Source: a virus. From it: 26,826 nt of DNA. The notes below the pieces were generated by a model. That model did no database searches. It saw nothing but the letters and a program-made list of their open reading frames with translations, and was not told the DNA's origin. The DNA is taken from the IMG/VR virus record IMGVR_UViG_3300037264_007326, positions 1 to 26,826 of that record. One strand, written 5' to 3'. The position numbers were made by a program, and so were the translations under genes. Numbering within the stretch: the first letter of the stretch is position 1; every line of letters starts with the position of its first letter. This document shows, piece by piece, positions 20,110 through 26,572 of the stretch.

Positions 20110-20655
20110 TTGAGTATACAAGAGATGGGAATTAAATCAGGTAACATGTTTACTTACTCCGGCAGGTTTTTTAATCCTTTGGAGCCAGACACAGATTTAA
20201 TAGATATATATGATATAGCAAACGCCTTGTCTCATATTGGGAGGTATGGAGGGCATACAAGAAGCTTTCTAAGTGTGGCTGAGCATTCGATAAGAGTTGT
20301 TGATCAAACAAGTAGAGAGAATGGCAAATGGGCTTTGCTTCATGACGCAAGTGAAGCCTATTTGGGCGACATACCTGCTCCTCTTAAGTATCATGAAGAT
20401 TTCTCTTTTTATAGAGAGGCAGAGCGTAATTTAATGAAGGCTATTTGTGATAAGTTTGATTTGGATTATGAGGAGCCAGAGGAAGTTAAATATTTCGATA
20501 TGGTTGTTAGGGCAACAGAAATGAGAGACTTAACTAATATACCAATAGAATTTTATAATGGTTATACACCTCTCACTGTAAGAGTGCGTTGTTTTTCTCC
20601 AGAGGAGGCGTATAATATATTTATTGAATATGCAAGGATGTTGAGGATTTTATAA
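20110..20655 (+). CDS. HD-domain phosphohydrolase
   Basis: A 181-residue metal-dependent phosphohydrolase of the YfbR-like HD family, which acts on nucleotides. The metal ligands fit the pattern GGHTRSFLSVAEHS (His49, His59), ALLHDASEAYLGDIP (His78-Asp79) and a later Asp in RATEMRDL. The N-terminal SGRFFNPLEPDTDLIDIYDIANALS is typical of a branch common in phages and plasmids. The start is TTG 20110 with GAGG six bases upstream. The TAATG at 20653-20657 couples it to the next gene. It probably adjusts nucleotide pools. The exact substrate is unknown, and the DatZ role in Z-DNA synthesis cannot be claimed from this alone. Confidence 0.87.
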   Translation: MSIQEMGIKSGNMFTYSGRFFNPLEPDTDLIDIYDIANALSHIGRYGGHTRSFLSVAEHSIRVVDQTSRENGKWALLHDASEAYLGDIPAPLKYHEDFSFYREAERNLMKAICDKFDLDYEEPEEVKYFDMVVRATEMRDLTNIPIEFYNGYTPLTVRVRCFSPEEAYNIFIEYARMLRIL

Positions 20656-20819
20656 TGGATTATATTAGCGATAGAGATTTTGGAGACGAAACAAACAATG
20701 AAGAAGAAGATGAGCCTGATATTGGCGTAAGGGAGCCAATATTGCCTCTTAAACCTTTATTGAGTGATGCAGCAAAGATTTCCTTGGAAAACATAGAGGA
20801 ATTAATAAACGCAGTATAA
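20655..20819 (+). CDS. Small acidic hypothetical protein, 54 aa
   Basis: A short gene exactly filling the gap between the HD hydrolase and the next glycosyltransferase, with TAATG overlaps at both ends. The peptide is very acidic (DRDFGDETNNEEEDEPDIG), followed by a Pro/Leu segment (REPILPLKPLLSD) and a short helix (AKISLENIEELINAV). No family is recognised. The perfect fit between neighbours and the coupling signals support it as a real gene. Confidence 0.6.
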   Translation: MDYISDRDFGDETNNEEEDEPDIGVREPILPLKPLLSDAAKISLENIEELINAV

Positions 20820-21625
20820 TGAAGGTTGCAATTTTTACTCCAACCGCACATTTTGGAAATTTAGATGTGTTGGAGGCATCCTTAACTAGACAAACATATA
20901 AAAATTTTGTTTGGATAGTTGCTGATGAATTAAAAGGAAAAAGAAAATATATTTGGTATAAAATAATAAGTAGGGTTGATTTTCCAATTTTATTTATACA
21001 ACCAACAAAAGAAAAAAATAAAAAAAGAAATTTAGCCAAGGCTTATAATGTGGCGGCGGATTACGCCTCTCTTGTCGAAAATTCTGATTTATTTATATCC
21101 TTACAGGATTTTATATGGTTGCCAGAGAATGGTATTGAGAGATTTATTGCGCTTTATGAATGGAAGCCAACTGATTTATATACAGGGGTAACACATATTT
21201 CCAATGATCCTTTCCCCAAGAATGTTAAAGATATAAATGGTCTTTATACAATATTTGATTCCCCTTTTGTAGAAAAACCTAAAAGAATAGGGTGGGAGGA
21301 TGTTAGAGTTAAGAAAATTTACTCCGGTTACCCTGAAGACTCAGTAGTGAAAATAGATCCGCATCATTGGGAGGCGAATTGGGCTGGCGTTCCAGTTAGT
21401 CTTCTGAAAAAAGGTTTAAGATGGAATGAAGACTATGATTATGGAATTGCATATGAAAATTGTGACTTTGCACAAAGGGCAACAAGGGAATATGGAGCAA
21501 ATGTTCTTTTAGATACAGGAAATATTGCTATAAGTCTTCCTCATAAAAAATATTTTAAGGGGGAAGAAGAAGAAATAATAGAATTTAGCAATAGAGAGCG
21601 TTATGAAAAGGATTGGAATCTTTAA
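20819..21625 (+). CDS. Glycosyltransferase-like protein, GT-A fold
   Basis: A 268-residue protein starting MKVAIFTPTAHFGNLDVLEASL, then TYKNFVWIVADE, the usual first strands of GT2 enzymes. FISLQDFIWLPENGIERF (about 98-115) takes the place of the DxD loop as LQDF, a degenerate form. WNEDYDYGIAYENCDFAQRA (about 201-220) matches the later ED-type acceptor loop of GT2 enzymes. The start overlaps the small acidic gene's stop. It is the second glycosyltransferase-like gene of the window and is coupled to a MazG-like gene. The missing canonical DxD leaves activity uncertain. Confidence 0.75.
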   Translation: MKVAIFTPTAHFGNLDVLEASLTRQTYKNFVWIVADELKGKRKYIWYKIISRVDFPILFIQPTKEKNKKRNLAKAYNVAADYASLVENSDLFISLQDFIWLPENGIERFIALYEWKPTDLYTGVTHISNDPFPKNVKDINGLYTIFDSPFVEKPKRIGWEDVRVKKIYSGYPEDSVVKIDPHHWEANWAGVPVSLLKKGLRWNEDYDYGIAYENCDFAQRATREYGANVLLDTGNIAISLPHKKYFKGEEEEIIEFSNRERYEKDWNL

Positions 21626-21897
21626 TGGGAGTTTTGGATATATATAGAATGATACAGGAAGAAAGAGAGCGTCAACTATATAAATATGAACATGGCGAAC
21701 TCGCTTGGATCTGTTCCAGCCCATATAATGAGGCAACTCATGAAATGAAATTGGGTCTTCTTGGTGAAGAGTTTGGTGAGGTTTGTAGAGCTATAAATGA
21801 TGGAGAAGAACCAGAAAGACTTATAGAGGAACTAATTCAATTGGCTGCGGTTGCTGTTGGATTTGTGGAGAGCATAGAAAATGAAAATTACAAATAA
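21625..21897 (+). CDS. MazG-like nucleotide pyrophosphohydrolase
   Basis: A 90-residue all-helical protein. LGEEFGEVCRAIND (ExxE metal motif) and LIEELIQLAAVAVGFVE (second acidic helix, E-x-x-x-A pattern) fit the MazG-like fold, which hydrolyses nucleoside triphosphates to monophosphates. The ATG at 21625 overlaps the upstream stop (TAATG) and has GGA seven bases upstream. A TTG at 21613 is less likely because AAGGA touches it. Lies in the same operon as the HD hydrolase, suggesting pool clean-up. Confidence 0.8.
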   Translation: MGVLDIYRMIQEERERQLYKYEHGELAWICSSPYNEATHEMKLGLLGEEFGEVCRAINDGEEPERLIEELIQLAAVAVGFVESIENENYK

Positions 21898-22087
21898 TTA
21901 TGAAGCCTCTATAGAAATTCAAATTCCAAAAGAAATTAGAGTTTTGGTGTTTAGTTCATATTCACCTTCGGACGACTCTTGTTCTGCGGCGACGAATCTT
22001 ATCATAAAGTGTAATTCTAATTCTTCTGCCAAAGAAGCACAATATATACTTGAAAAATTTATTAAAAATATTGAAAAATATTTATAA
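21881..22087 (+). CDS. Small hypothetical protein, 68 aa
   Basis: The ATG lies inside the end of the MazG-like gene, overlapping by 17 bases, with GGAG about ten bases upstream. The product has strands (YEASIEIQIPKEIRVLVFSS), an Asp/Ser/Asn-rich loop with two cysteines, and a C-terminal helix (KEAQYILEKFIKNIEKYL). I do not recognise the family. Its codon use matches its neighbours. Its reality rests on this and on the overlap. Confidence 0.5.
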   Translation: MKITNNYEASIEIQIPKEIRVLVFSSYSPSDDSCSAATNLIIKCNSNSSAKEAQYILEKFIKNIEKYL

Positions 22088-22096
22088 AAATAAATA

Positions 22097-22333
22097 ATGA
22101 AAATAATTTTTGGAAATAATAAATTTGAAATTGAGGAGCACGCCAAGGAAGTTATTTCTTCCATTAAGAATGAAGAAATGAGGTATCCGAGAAGATCCAT
22201 ACCAATGGGAATACCTTTTCACGCAGTAAGATATCCTTTTGTTTGCGATGACTGTGGGGAGTCATACTGGTCCAACAATGAGTATGGACAGCATGTTAAA
22301 TGTGATAAAAAGGGAAATAGTTTAGGATTTTAA
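22097..22333 (+). CDS. Small zinc-finger protein, 78 aa
   Basis: Contains one C2HC finger: CDDCGESYWSNNEYGQHVKC (about residues 50-69), with a Cys pair, a 12-residue spacer, His and Cys. The N-terminal part is helical (EIEEHAKEVISSIKNEEMRY), followed by a Pro/Arg segment. Such short fingers in phages bind DNA, RNA or host proteins. No ribosome site is visible. It starts nine bases after the previous stop. Function is unknown. Confidence 0.6.
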   Translation: MKIIFGNNKFEIEEHAKEVISSIKNEEMRYPRRSIPMGIPFHAVRYPFVCDDCGESYWSNNEYGQHVKCDKKGNSLGF

Positions 22334-22340
22334 TTAAAAT

Positions 22341-23075
22341 ATGAAATTGGCAATTATAACAAATGCGTTGCAAGAGGAAAAATTAATTTTTGGTTGTGTG
22401 GCGCAATTTAAACATTATGAACTTGATCATCTTGTTTTGATTCCATATAAATCCTGGAATGGAGATTATGAATCACAAAATGACAAAACAGGAGAGATAG
22501 CCCTTGATGCTGGCGCACTAGTCGCCTATGGAGATTGGAAAACAGAGGCGGAACAATTAAATTATGGTCTTTGGTATTTTTCTGATTATGATTGGATAAT
22601 AATTTGTGATGCCGACGAAAGATATACAAGAGATGGATTTAGCGTGTTATATAGAGAGTTATCATTGCTTTATGGATTTGATTCCTTAAGAACCAACAAG
22701 TGGCATGTTTATTGGAAGACGATGGATTATGAATTGATGCCCCCGCAAACAGACTTTCCGCTTATTGCAGTAAGACCTTTTGTTAAATTCCTTAATAAAA
22801 GATCCTGTAATTGCGTTAATACGGCATGGACAAGCGTTCCAATGTATCATGCCAGTTATGTCAGGTCAAATGAGGAAATGTTAAGAAAGATTTCAAGTTT
22901 TAGTCACTCTTCGGAAATCAATATAAACGAATGGTATAATAACGTATGGTTGAAATGGACTCCAGATATGGAAAATTTGCATCCTGTGCAAAGTGAACAG
23001 TTTAAAAGTGCTGTTTTTTCTCCAGCGCCAGACGAGATAAAGAAAAAATTGCTAAATCCAAATTTTTCCGGCTGA
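22341..23075 (+). CDS. Glycosyltransferase-like protein with DAD motif
   Basis: A 244-residue protein: MKLAIITNALQEEKLIFGCVAQFKHY, ELDHLVLIPYKSWNGD, then AEQLNYGLWYFSDYDWIIICDADERY (about 72-97). The DADE at the end of a hydrophobic strand is the expected position of the GT-A metal site, and the NYGL..F segment before it fits the family's helix. The rest (SLRTNKWHVYWKTMDYELMP) resembles no subfamily I can name. The start has no close ribosome site. A GT-A sugar-transfer role is likely, donor and acceptor unknown. Confidence 0.72.
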   Translation: MKLAIITNALQEEKLIFGCVAQFKHYELDHLVLIPYKSWNGDYESQNDKTGEIALDAGALVAYGDWKTEAEQLNYGLWYFSDYDWIIICDADERYTRDGFSVLYRELSLLYGFDSLRTNKWHVYWKTMDYELMPPQTDFPLIAVRPFVKFLNKRSCNCVNTAWTSVPMYHASYVRSNEEMLRKISSFSHSSEININEWYNNVWLKWTPDMENLHPVQSEQFKSAVFSPAPDEIKKKLLNPNFSG

Positions 23076-23091
23076 ATAAAAATAAAACATC

Positions 23092-23103
23092 TTATCATGA
23101 TAA
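23092..23103. promoter_or_regulatory. Perfect 12-base palindrome TTATCATGATAA
   Basis: A perfect palindrome in the 45-base gap before the methyltransferase, ending 17 bases before its ATG and just before the AAGGA site. It might be a protein-binding site or control access to the ribosome site. Chance cannot be excluded in AT-rich DNA. Confidence 0.3.
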
Positions 23104-23120
23104 TATAAAGGAATAAATTT

Positions 23121-23702
23121 ATGATAATAGCAAATAAAACAAAAAAGGAAAGTCAAGGGGAAAATTTAGATACATGGTGTTATGAAGTTGGAACAAGATT
23201 TGAAGAAGTCAATATTGAAGCCGCAAAACACTTTGAACAAATTTTGAGCTTATTTAGAAGACCAAAATCTGTTACCGAACTTGGTTGTGGAGATGGGGCG
23301 GCAACTAATTGGTTTTTTTCCAATGGATTTGTTATTGACGCCGCCATAGATATAAATTTTGCCAAATTGATGAAAGTAAAGACAGAAAGCAAAAGATTGA
23401 AGGATATAAATGATTATGTTACCGAAGTTGGTCTATTGAGAAATGTTTTTGCCCATCATTCCTTGGAGCATACAATAGACGCAAAGGATACTTTGAAAAA
23501 AATATCACAGAAAATGACGCCAGGAGATATTTTTTATGGAATTGTTCCAGCAGAGGATTATCTTCATTCAGTACACCATATTGTTTTTGAATCCCCCGAG
23601 GAACTATTGCCACCAAACTTTATTCCTTTAATTTTAAAATATCAGAAAAGATTGGAGCCGGAATACTTATGTGTGGCAATGAAACCACTAAAGAAGGGAT
23701 AA
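23121..23702 (+). CDS. Class I SAM-dependent methyltransferase
   Basis: A 193-residue Rossmann-fold enzyme. Motif I is VTELGCGDGAATNWFF (about 52-67), the SAM glycine loop. VIDAAIDINFAK corresponds to the acidic strand 2 and FAHHSLEHTIDAKDTLKKISQKM to the motif IV-V region of Methyltransf_11-type enzymes (the HSLEH form). The start has AAGGA eight bases upstream. Small-molecule or sugar methylation is typical of this type and fits the neighbouring glycosyltransferases and the CmcI-type enzyme. The substrate cannot be read from the sequence. Confidence 0.85.
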   Translation: MIIANKTKKESQGENLDTWCYEVGTRFEEVNIEAAKHFEQILSLFRRPKSVTELGCGDGAATNWFFSNGFVIDAAIDINFAKLMKVKTESKRLKDINDYVTEVGLLRNVFAHHSLEHTIDAKDTLKKISQKMTPGDIFYGIVPAEDYLHSVHHIVFESPEELLPPNFIPLILKYQKRLEPEYLCVAMKPLKKG

Positions 23703-23708
23703 TTTAAT

Positions 23709-24374
23709 ATGGGATATACATGGGAGGAAATTGAGGCCAACAAAGAAGACATTGCGGAACGTTTTCGTTGGCTTTTCTTTTATGAGAAGGACACAATTGA
23801 CCCCAACACCTGGATGGGGAGAAGAATTCAAAAAAATCCTCTTGATTTATTTATTTATGCCGAGATAGCATATGAAGTTAAGCCTAAAGTTGTTATTGAA
23901 ACAGGATCATTTTTTGGAGGTAGTGCTATTTTTTGGGCTGACATAATGAAATTAATACATGGAGATGATTCAGGGAAGGTAATTTCTATTGATGTTAACA
24001 AGATGGAGCCAACAGACAGAAATGTTGATTTCATTCAGGGCAGCAGTCTTGACCCAAATATTGTTAATACTGTTAATTCTCTTATAGGACCAAACGATAC
24101 GGTTCTTGTTAATTTAGACTCATTGCACGATATGGAACATGTCCATCATGAAATGGATATATACCATAATTTTGTTACCTCTGGCTCCTACATGATTGTG
24201 GAAGATGGAATTATCAATGGACATCCTACACATTTGGAATATGGGCCAGGTCCTTATGAAGCCTGCGAGTTATTCTTGTCTGAACATCCAGAATTTGAAG
24301 TTGATCTTTCCCGCGAAAGATTAATTGTTACAGCAAATCCAAGGGGATTTTTAAGGAAAATTGGAGAAAAATGA
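23709..24374 (+). CDS. CmcI-type (cephalosporin hydroxylase family) methyltransferase
   Basis: A 221-residue member of the CmcI family. VVIETGSFFGGSAIFWADIM (about 58-77) is the SAM-binding motif, GKVISIDVNK strand 2, and NLDSLHDMEHVHHEM (about 138-152) the metal and acceptor region. SYMIVEDGIINGHP and GPGPYEACELFLSEHPEFEVDLSRER near the C-terminus are typical of the family. CmcI-type enzymes are often found in glycan and rhamnan loci, where O-methylation of sugars is proposed. AGGGA lies nine bases before the ATG. The stop overlaps the next gene as ATGA. Confidence 0.88.
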   Translation: MGYTWEEIEANKEDIAERFRWLFFYEKDTIDPNTWMGRRIQKNPLDLFIYAEIAYEVKPKVVIETGSFFGGSAIFWADIMKLIHGDDSGKVISIDVNKMEPTDRNVDFIQGSSLDPNIVNTVNSLIGPNDTVLVNLDSLHDMEHVHHEMDIYHNFVTSGSYMIVEDGIINGHPTHLEYGPGPYEACELFLSEHPEFEVDLSRERLIVTANPRGFLRKIGEK

Positions 24375-24529
24375 GATATTCTGTTGAAATAACCATAAGA
24401 ATGAGTCCAATTGAAACGGATTCAAAGGAAAGGGCAACTGAAATTGCCATAAAGCAAATCAATAATGGCCTCAACGATAGAAGCCAGATAATAGAATATG
24501 TCGCCTATGAACTAGAGGATATAGATTAA
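24371..24529 (+). CDS. Small hypothetical protein, 52 aa
   Basis: Starts at the ATGA overlap with the CmcI stop, with GGAG six bases before the ATG, and ends on the ATG of the next gene (TAATG). The sequence starts MRYSVEITIRMSPIETDSKERATEIAIKQINNG and ends acidic (YELEDID), with strand-helix-strand character. Not recognised. The exact fit and coupling on both sides support it. Confidence 0.6.
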   Translation: MRYSVEITIRMSPIETDSKERATEIAIKQINNGLNDRSQIIEYVAYELEDID

Positions 24530-25083
24530 TGATTAGTTTTATTGTTCCGCATTTTGAATTGCCTGGGACAAGAGATGCGTTAAAAAGACTTCTTTTTTCA
24601 ATCAATGGACAGAGAAATATCGAATTAGTTCTTCAAATAAACGAAGGATCAGGATTTGGGCCGTCAGTTAATGCTGCTCTTAGACAGGCAAGAGGGGATT
24701 ATCTAATTGTGGCCAATAATGACACGCAATTAATGGAAGGTAATCTCTCAGACTTATGCCTAGATGACGCTGTAATCGTTCCTAAGCTACTTCCAGAGCA
24801 TAGAGATGCAATGCCTAGGGCTTTTTATTGTATGCCCCGTTGGATTTATGAAAGGCTACTTGCAAAAGATGGTTTTTGGTATGACGAGAGATTTGAAATG
24901 GGTTATTTTGAAGACGACGATTTAATAAGGCGCCTTCAAAGAGAAAATATTTCTATTAAGGAAATTGATTCCGTTGTTGTTTATCACCAAGGGGGCGGAG
25001 GTCTTTCTATGAAACAGGTTGGAGAGCAGGAATATTTTAATGTTAATAAAGAAAAATATGACGAAAAATGGAGCAATATTTAG
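24529..25083 (+). CDS. Short GT2-family glycosyltransferase
   Basis: A 184-residue GT2-like enzyme, short for the family (usually above 250). MISFIVPHFELPGTRDALKRLL is the first strand. GPSVNAALRQARGDYLIVANNDTQL (about 44-68) holds NND in the DxD position. YDERFEMGYFEDDDLIRRLQ (about 122-141) is the ED acceptor motif of rhamnosyltransferase-type GT2 enzymes, followed by VVYHQGGGGLS, the usual His-Gly motif. These motifs are complete, so it is likely active. It is the last plus-strand gene, and its stop overlaps the stop of the convergent gene by four bases. Confidence 0.87.
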   Translation: MISFIVPHFELPGTRDALKRLLFSINGQRNIELVLQINEGSGFGPSVNAALRQARGDYLIVANNDTQLMEGNLSDLCLDDAVIVPKLLPEHRDAMPRAFYCMPRWIYERLLAKDGFWYDERFEMGYFEDDDLIRRLQRENISIKEIDSVVVYHQGGGGLSMKQVGEQEYFNVNKEKYDEKWSNI

Positions 25084-25316
25084 GCTTCTTTAAAACCAGG
25101 TAATTGCTTTCCTTCCTCTCTAAGTCTTTTTATAAATGTTTTTGCTGTATAGAAATCCTTATTAATTCTTTTCATGTCTCTTCCAAGTGTTCTTCCTGTG
25201 GCGACTGAGGCGCCAAAATATTCACTGGCCTTATCTCGTTGGCCATTTAATAGGGCTATGGCATGTCTATAGACATAATTTCTATATAAACTTCTAACTT
25301 CTTCCTCGGAACGCAT
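25080..25316 (-). CDS. Small helical hypothetical protein, 78 aa
   Basis: On the minus strand, convergent with the GT2 gene. The product begins MRSEEEVRSLYRNYVYRHAIALLNGQ and is helical and basic (DFYTAKTFIKRLREEGKQLPG). The ATG at 25316 has AAAGG about nine bases upstream. A TTG nine bases earlier touches that site and is less likely. The gene overlaps the HNH gene upstream by 23 bases. Not recognised. Confidence 0.6.
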   Translation of the reverse strand: MRSEEEVRSLYRNYVYRHAIALLNGQRDKASEYFGASVATGRTLGRDMKRINKDFYTAKTFIKRLREEGKQLPGFKEA

Positions 25317-25770
25317 ATTTTTCAACCTTTCTTCTATCCCTTAAGTCTTGTTGGTTTTTCTTTCTACAAATTCTACAAAATCTTTTTGACCTGTAGAAAT
25401 ATGTATTTTTTTCATTATATTCGTGTTTGTTTTTACAATGAGTTTTAGATTTATCTAATTCTCTTGCATATTTTGCCATCTGCAAAACATGCTCTCTATG
25501 GATAATTCCTGCATGTACCGCCGCTGAAACACAATCTAAGTGTTCTATGTTTATACACTTCTTATTTTTACATTTGTGATGAACATGAAACCCCTGCGGA
25601 ATCTCTCCAAATTTAATTTCATAAATCAATCTATGAACAAGATATTCTTTATAATCTATTCCTATTCTAGCATATCCATTGTTTAAATTTCCAGTCCATT
25701 CTAAACATCCACTATATGAGGGATTAATTTTTTGCTCTATTATATAGAGTATTTCTTGTTCATTTCTCAC
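25294..25770 (-). CDS. HNH endonuclease with C-terminal zinc motif
   Basis: Probably a homing-type nuclease. CLEWTGNLNNGYARIGIDYKEYLVHRLIYEI is the family's N-terminal region, and FHVHHKCKNKKCINIEHL the HNH core (His-His, Asn, His, with Cys pairs). The C-terminus has C..H (THCKNKHEYNEKN) and CRICRKK as a further zinc site. I place the start at GTG 25770 because AAAGGAG lies nine bases upstream, right after the stop of the transglycosylase gene, giving 158 residues. A longer frame from TTG 25857 lies inside that gene and its extra residues are out-of-frame reading. Confidence 0.82.
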   Translation of the reverse strand: MRNEQEILYIIEQKINPSYSGCLEWTGNLNNGYARIGIDYKEYLVHRLIYEIKFGEIPQGFHVHHKCKNKKCINIEHLDCVSAAVHAGIIHREHVLQMAKYARELDKSKTHCKNKHEYNEKNTYFYRSKRFCRICRKKNQQDLRDRRKVEKYAFRGRS

Positions 25771-25786
25771 TTTCCTTAACTCCTTT

Positions 25787-26191
25787 TTAAATTCTTGGGC
25801 CGTATCTAACCCACCAATGGTCTTTTCCTTTAAAGCAACCCCAAGGGCTATGCCCAAATTTCTTGAATAATATTAATGCAACAGTATATTGCTGTCTTGG
25901 TGTAGCATATTTTGCTCTCTTGGCTTTTATCCATTTTGGCTTATAATCTGTCCATGTTTCAGTATAAAATCCAAATGCCCCTTCATAATCTCCTCCATCA
26001 TGCTTCCAGTTGGGAGGATTTGGATATGAGCCAGATTCACAAACACCTAGATTATACCATTTATTTGGCAGCCACGGATAAAGAATTTTTTCTTGCGAGG
26101 CTTCTGATTTTTGAATAAATAATATAAAAAAAATTAATATAAAAATAATAAAAAATAAAAATTTAGAAAATATTTTTTTATTAAAAAACAA
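25787..26191 (-). CDS. Secreted Rpf-like transglycosylase
   Basis: A 134-residue protein with a signal peptide or membrane anchor (residues 7-27, IFSKFLFFIIFILIFFILF, then QKSEAS before a possible cleavage site) and a transglycosylase-like (resuscitation-promoting factor) domain. CESGSYPNPPN has catalytic Glu52, DGGDYEGAFGFYTETW follows, and ATPRQQYTVALILF leads to SPWGCF. Cys51 and Cys119 can form the conserved disulfide. The enzyme cuts peptidoglycan glycan strands outside the membrane. The start is TTG 26191 with AAGGAG eight bases upstream. It is encoded apart from the endolysin-holin pair. The fold is typical of Actinobacteria, which guides the host guess. Confidence 0.85.
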   Translation of the reverse strand: MFFNKKIFSKFLFFIIFILIFFILFIQKSEASQEKILYPWLPNKWYNLGVCESGSYPNPPNWKHDGGDYEGAFGFYTETWTDYKPKWIKAKRAKYATPRQQYTVALILFKKFGHSPWGCFKGKDHWWVRYGPRI

Positions 26192-26222
26192 AATTTTTTC
26201 TCCTTCGTTTGATTATAAAACA

Positions 26223-26249
26223 GGCGCAATATTTAACTACTATTGCGCC
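26223..26249 (-). terminator. Terminator hairpin between zinc-finger and Rpf genes
   Basis: The arms GGCGCAATA (26223-26231) and TATTGCGCC (26241-26249) pair perfectly over nine bases around a nine-base loop. On the minus strand the stem lies 39 bases after the zinc-finger stop and is followed by TGTTTTATAAT, a short T-run. The TATAAT there (26212-26217) could also be a -10 box for the Rpf gene. Confidence 0.65.
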
Positions 26250-26287
26250 CTTCACCTTTTTAAAAGTGGATGTTAAAATTATATCAT

Positions 26288-26572
26288 CTAAGATTCATTA
26301 GAATTTAACATTAGTTTCTTTTCTTCTCTAGCTTTTCGCAAATTTTCGGCTCTTAATTTTGCTGCAGCCTTCTTTTTTCTTTTTATTAGACTTTCTCTTT
26401 CCTTTTTGTGATAATCAATATGATCCTCTACAATTGTTAAAGATATGTATTTATCACAAATCTTACACATTATGTCTGCCCCAAGTTTTGGCCCAAAAAG
26501 TGTATCCGGCCTCCAATTTTTTAGCCACAAAAAGGATTCTAAGTCTTCATCTGGTGTTTTTTTTACGCCCAT
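26288..26572 (-). CDS. C2H2 zinc-finger protein, 94 aa
   Basis: The N-terminal 30 residues (MGVKKTPDEDLESFLWLKNWRPDTLFG) are acidic and aromatic. CKICDKYISLTIVEDHIDYH (about 36-55) is a C2H2 finger with a Cys pair and a His pair. The C-terminal 40 residues are a strongly basic helix (KKERESLIKRKKKAAAKLRAENLRKAREEKK), well suited to nucleic-acid binding. Small C2H2 proteins of this plan occur in actinobacteriophages. It overlaps the upstream partial gene by ten bases and is followed by the terminator hairpin. Confidence 0.7.
   Translation of the reverse strand: MGVKKTPDEDLESFLWLKNWRPDTLFGPKLGADIMCKICDKYISLTIVEDHIDYHKKERESLIKRKKKAAAKLRAENLRKAREEKKLMLNSNES

Noticed and set aside
19950-20135. 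61-residue frame across the hairpin block
   Set aside because: It runs through three perfect stems and a promoter, has no ribosome site and ends inside the next gene. The hairpins explain the region better.
25771-25857. Longer HNH start at TTG 25857
   Set aside because: The extra 29 residues lie inside the end of the Rpf-like gene. AAAGGAG after that gene's stop points to GTG 25770.
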